From positions 1 through 33,980 of the forward strand of contig JAHBYK010000026.1 in NCBI GenBank assembly GCA_019635965.1: a stretch of 33,980 nucleotides of DNA, read 5' to 3'. This DNA comes from Parvibaculum sp. (GTDB lineage Bacteria > Pseudomonadota > Alphaproteobacteria > Parvibaculales > Parvibaculaceae). The position numbers were made by a program, and so were the translations under genes. Position 1 is the first letter of the stretch. The number at the start of each line of letters is the position of its first letter. Positions 32,755 to 33,980 of the stretch are shown here, one piece after another. The notes under the pieces were generated by a model that worked only from the letters and a program-made list of their open reading frames with translations, did not search any database and was not told where the DNA came from.

Positions 32755-33980
32755 TCACTCCACGAGAAGCGGTACCTTCGGCACCGTGCCACCGCCCGAA
32801 CCGTCCTTCGGCTTGCGGGCGCCCGGCTTCTTGGGCCCGCCGCTGCTCGGACTGCGGGGTTGCGCGGGTTCGATGTCGAAGACGAGCGCATCGTCCTCGA
32901 CCTTCACCACCACATGCCCGCCCTTGAGCAGCCGGCCGAAGAGCACTTCGTCCGCCAGCGGCTTCTTGATGTTTTCCTGAATGACGCGCGCGAGCGGCCG
33001 TGCGCCCATCTGCTCGTCATAGCCGCGCTCGGCAAGCCACTTGTTCGCCTCCGGCGTGAGCTCGATCGTGACGTTGCGGTCCGCAAGCTGCGCCTCGAGC
33101 TGAAGCACGAACTTCTCCACCACCTGCGCGATGACTTCCTGCGGCAGATGCCCGAAGGGGATGACCGCATCGAGACGGTTGCGGAATTCCGGCGTGAACA
33201 GGCGCTTGATCGCGTCTTCGTCGTCGCCCACCCGCTTCTTCTGCGAGAAGCCGATGGTCGGCTTCGCCATGTCCGCCGCGCCCGCATTCGTCGTCATGAT
33301 GAGCACGACATTGCGGAAGTCGATCTTCTTGCCGTTATGGTCGGTCAGCTTCCCGTGGTCCATCACCTGCAACAGGATATTGAACAGATCGGGATGCGCC
33401 TTCTCGATTTCGTCGAGCAGCAGCACGCAATGCGGATGCTGGTCGACGCCGTCGGTGAGCAAGCCGCCCTGATCGAAGCCGACATAGCCGGGCGGCGCGC
33501 CGATGAGCCGCGACACCGTGTGCCGCTCCATATATTCCGACATGTCGAAACGCAGCATCTCGACGCCCAGGATGGAAGCAAGCTGCCGTGCCACTTCCGT
33601 TTTGCCGACGCCCGTGGGGCCGGAGAACAGGTAGCAGCCGATCGGCTTTTCGGCCTCGCGCAAGCCCGCCCGCGCGAGCTTGATCGACGCGGCCAGCGCC
33701 TCGATCGCCTGATCCTGCCCGAACACGACTCGCTTCAGCTCGGTATCGAGATCCTTCAGCTTCTCCGTGTCGCTCTTCGACACGGATTTCGGCGGAATGC
33801 GCGCCATGGTGGAAATGACACTCTCGATCTCCGTGACGCCGATGGTCTTCTTCCGGCGCGATTCCGGCAGCAGCATCTGCGATGCGCCCGCCTCGTCGAT
33901 CACGTCGATCGCCTTGTCCGGGAGCTTCCTGTCATGCATGTACTTCGCCGACAGCTCCACCGCCGCCTTCACCGCTTCAT
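32755..33980 (-). CDS. clpA: ATP-dependent Clp protease ATP-binding subunit ClpA (partial, 3' part)
   Basis: About 408 residues of the C-terminal half, open to the window edge, so the start is missing. It contains the end of the first AAA+ module (AKYMHDRKLPDKAIDVIDEAG) and the whole second module: GPTGVGKTEVA (Walker A), GAPPGYVGFDQGG, VLLLDEIEKAHPD (Walker B), TTNAGA, FRNRLDAVI and GARPLARVI. KPTIGFSQKK holds the IGF/L-type loop that docks on ClpP. The last 40 residues form an unusual Pro/Gly/Lys-rich tail (about EPAQPRSPSS to PLLVE). ClpA unfolds substrates for ClpP. clpS would be expected upstream, beyond the window. Confidence 0.96.
   Translation of the reverse strand, partial: EAVKAAVELSAKYMHDRKLPDKAIDVIDEAGASQMLLPESRRKKTIGVTEIESVISTMARIPPKSVSKSDTEKLKDLDTELKRVVFGQDQAIEALAASIKLARAGLREAEKPIGCYLFSGPTGVGKTEVARQLASILGVEMLRFDMSEYMERHTVSRLIGAPPGYVGFDQGGLLTDGVDQHPHCVLLLDEIEKAHPDLFNILLQVMDHGKLTDHNGKKIDFRNVVLIMTTNAGAADMAKPTIGFSQKKRVGDDEDAIKRLFTPEFRNRLDAVIPFGHLPQEVIAQVVEKFVLQLEAQLADRNVTIELTPEANKWLAERGYDEQMGARPLARVIQENIKKPLADEVLFGRLLKGGHVVVKVEDDALVFDIEPAQPRSPSSGGPKKPGARKPKDGSGGGTVPKVPLLVE

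Overview
The window looks like core chromosome of a GC-rich alphaproteobacterium, probably of the Rhizobiales/Parvibaculum kind. The evidence is the adjacent divK-pleD pair beside rpmG, a catalytically degenerate dihydroorotase next to pyrB, an EipB-type envelope protein, a DUF3572 protein, a FemAB-like acyltransferase of the DUF482 type, and an AidB homologue. Base and codon use appear uniform by eye. I see no transposase, integrase, phage gene, tRNA, rRNA or CRISPR array. The genus is inferred from remembered gene order and was not tested.

Left part (1-7521): an AEC-family transporter converges on a two-gene unit reading leftward (aidB, then a small secreted protein). From the divergent region at about 3.1-3.2 kb a tight operon runs rightward: pyrB, inactive pyrC-like gene, plsY, dprA, joining pyrimidine synthesis, phospholipid synthesis and DNA uptake/processing. 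A 93-residue unknown protein lies opposite the end of dprA.

Middle part (7522-18772): a 380 bp non-coding region leads into topA-rnr, both proteins carrying very basic low-complexity tails. These are followed by a DUF983 membrane protein, two tandem Nudix hydrolases, an MFS transporter and rpmG with a clear terminator. About 390 bp without a convincing gene, holding a perfect 9-bp dyad, separates rpmG from the oppositely oriented divK-pleD cell-cycle/c-di-GMP operon, which has a CtrA-like site in its promoter region.

Right part (19034-33980): DUF3572 plus a HAD-like hydrolase; a CapA-like secreted protein; a palindromic repeat element; a Mak-type fructokinase overlapping DNA polymerase IV; EipB; a 2-hydroxyacid dehydrogenase overlapping a SUMF1-domain lipoprotein; a second GGDEF protein with an unusual hairpin between its Shine-Dalgarno sequence and start; agmatine deiminase; a RidA / FemAB-like / HIT / beta-propeller lipoprotein run; a VOC protein; and the 3' part of clpA, cut by the window edge.

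I did not find an obvious new multi-gene system. The points most worth a second look are small: the dead dihydroorotase, the SD-hairpin-ATG arrangement of the GGDEF gene, the orphan dyad at 16.9 kb, the nearly leaderless pyrB promoter, and repeated convergent gene ends separated by exactly 3 bp.
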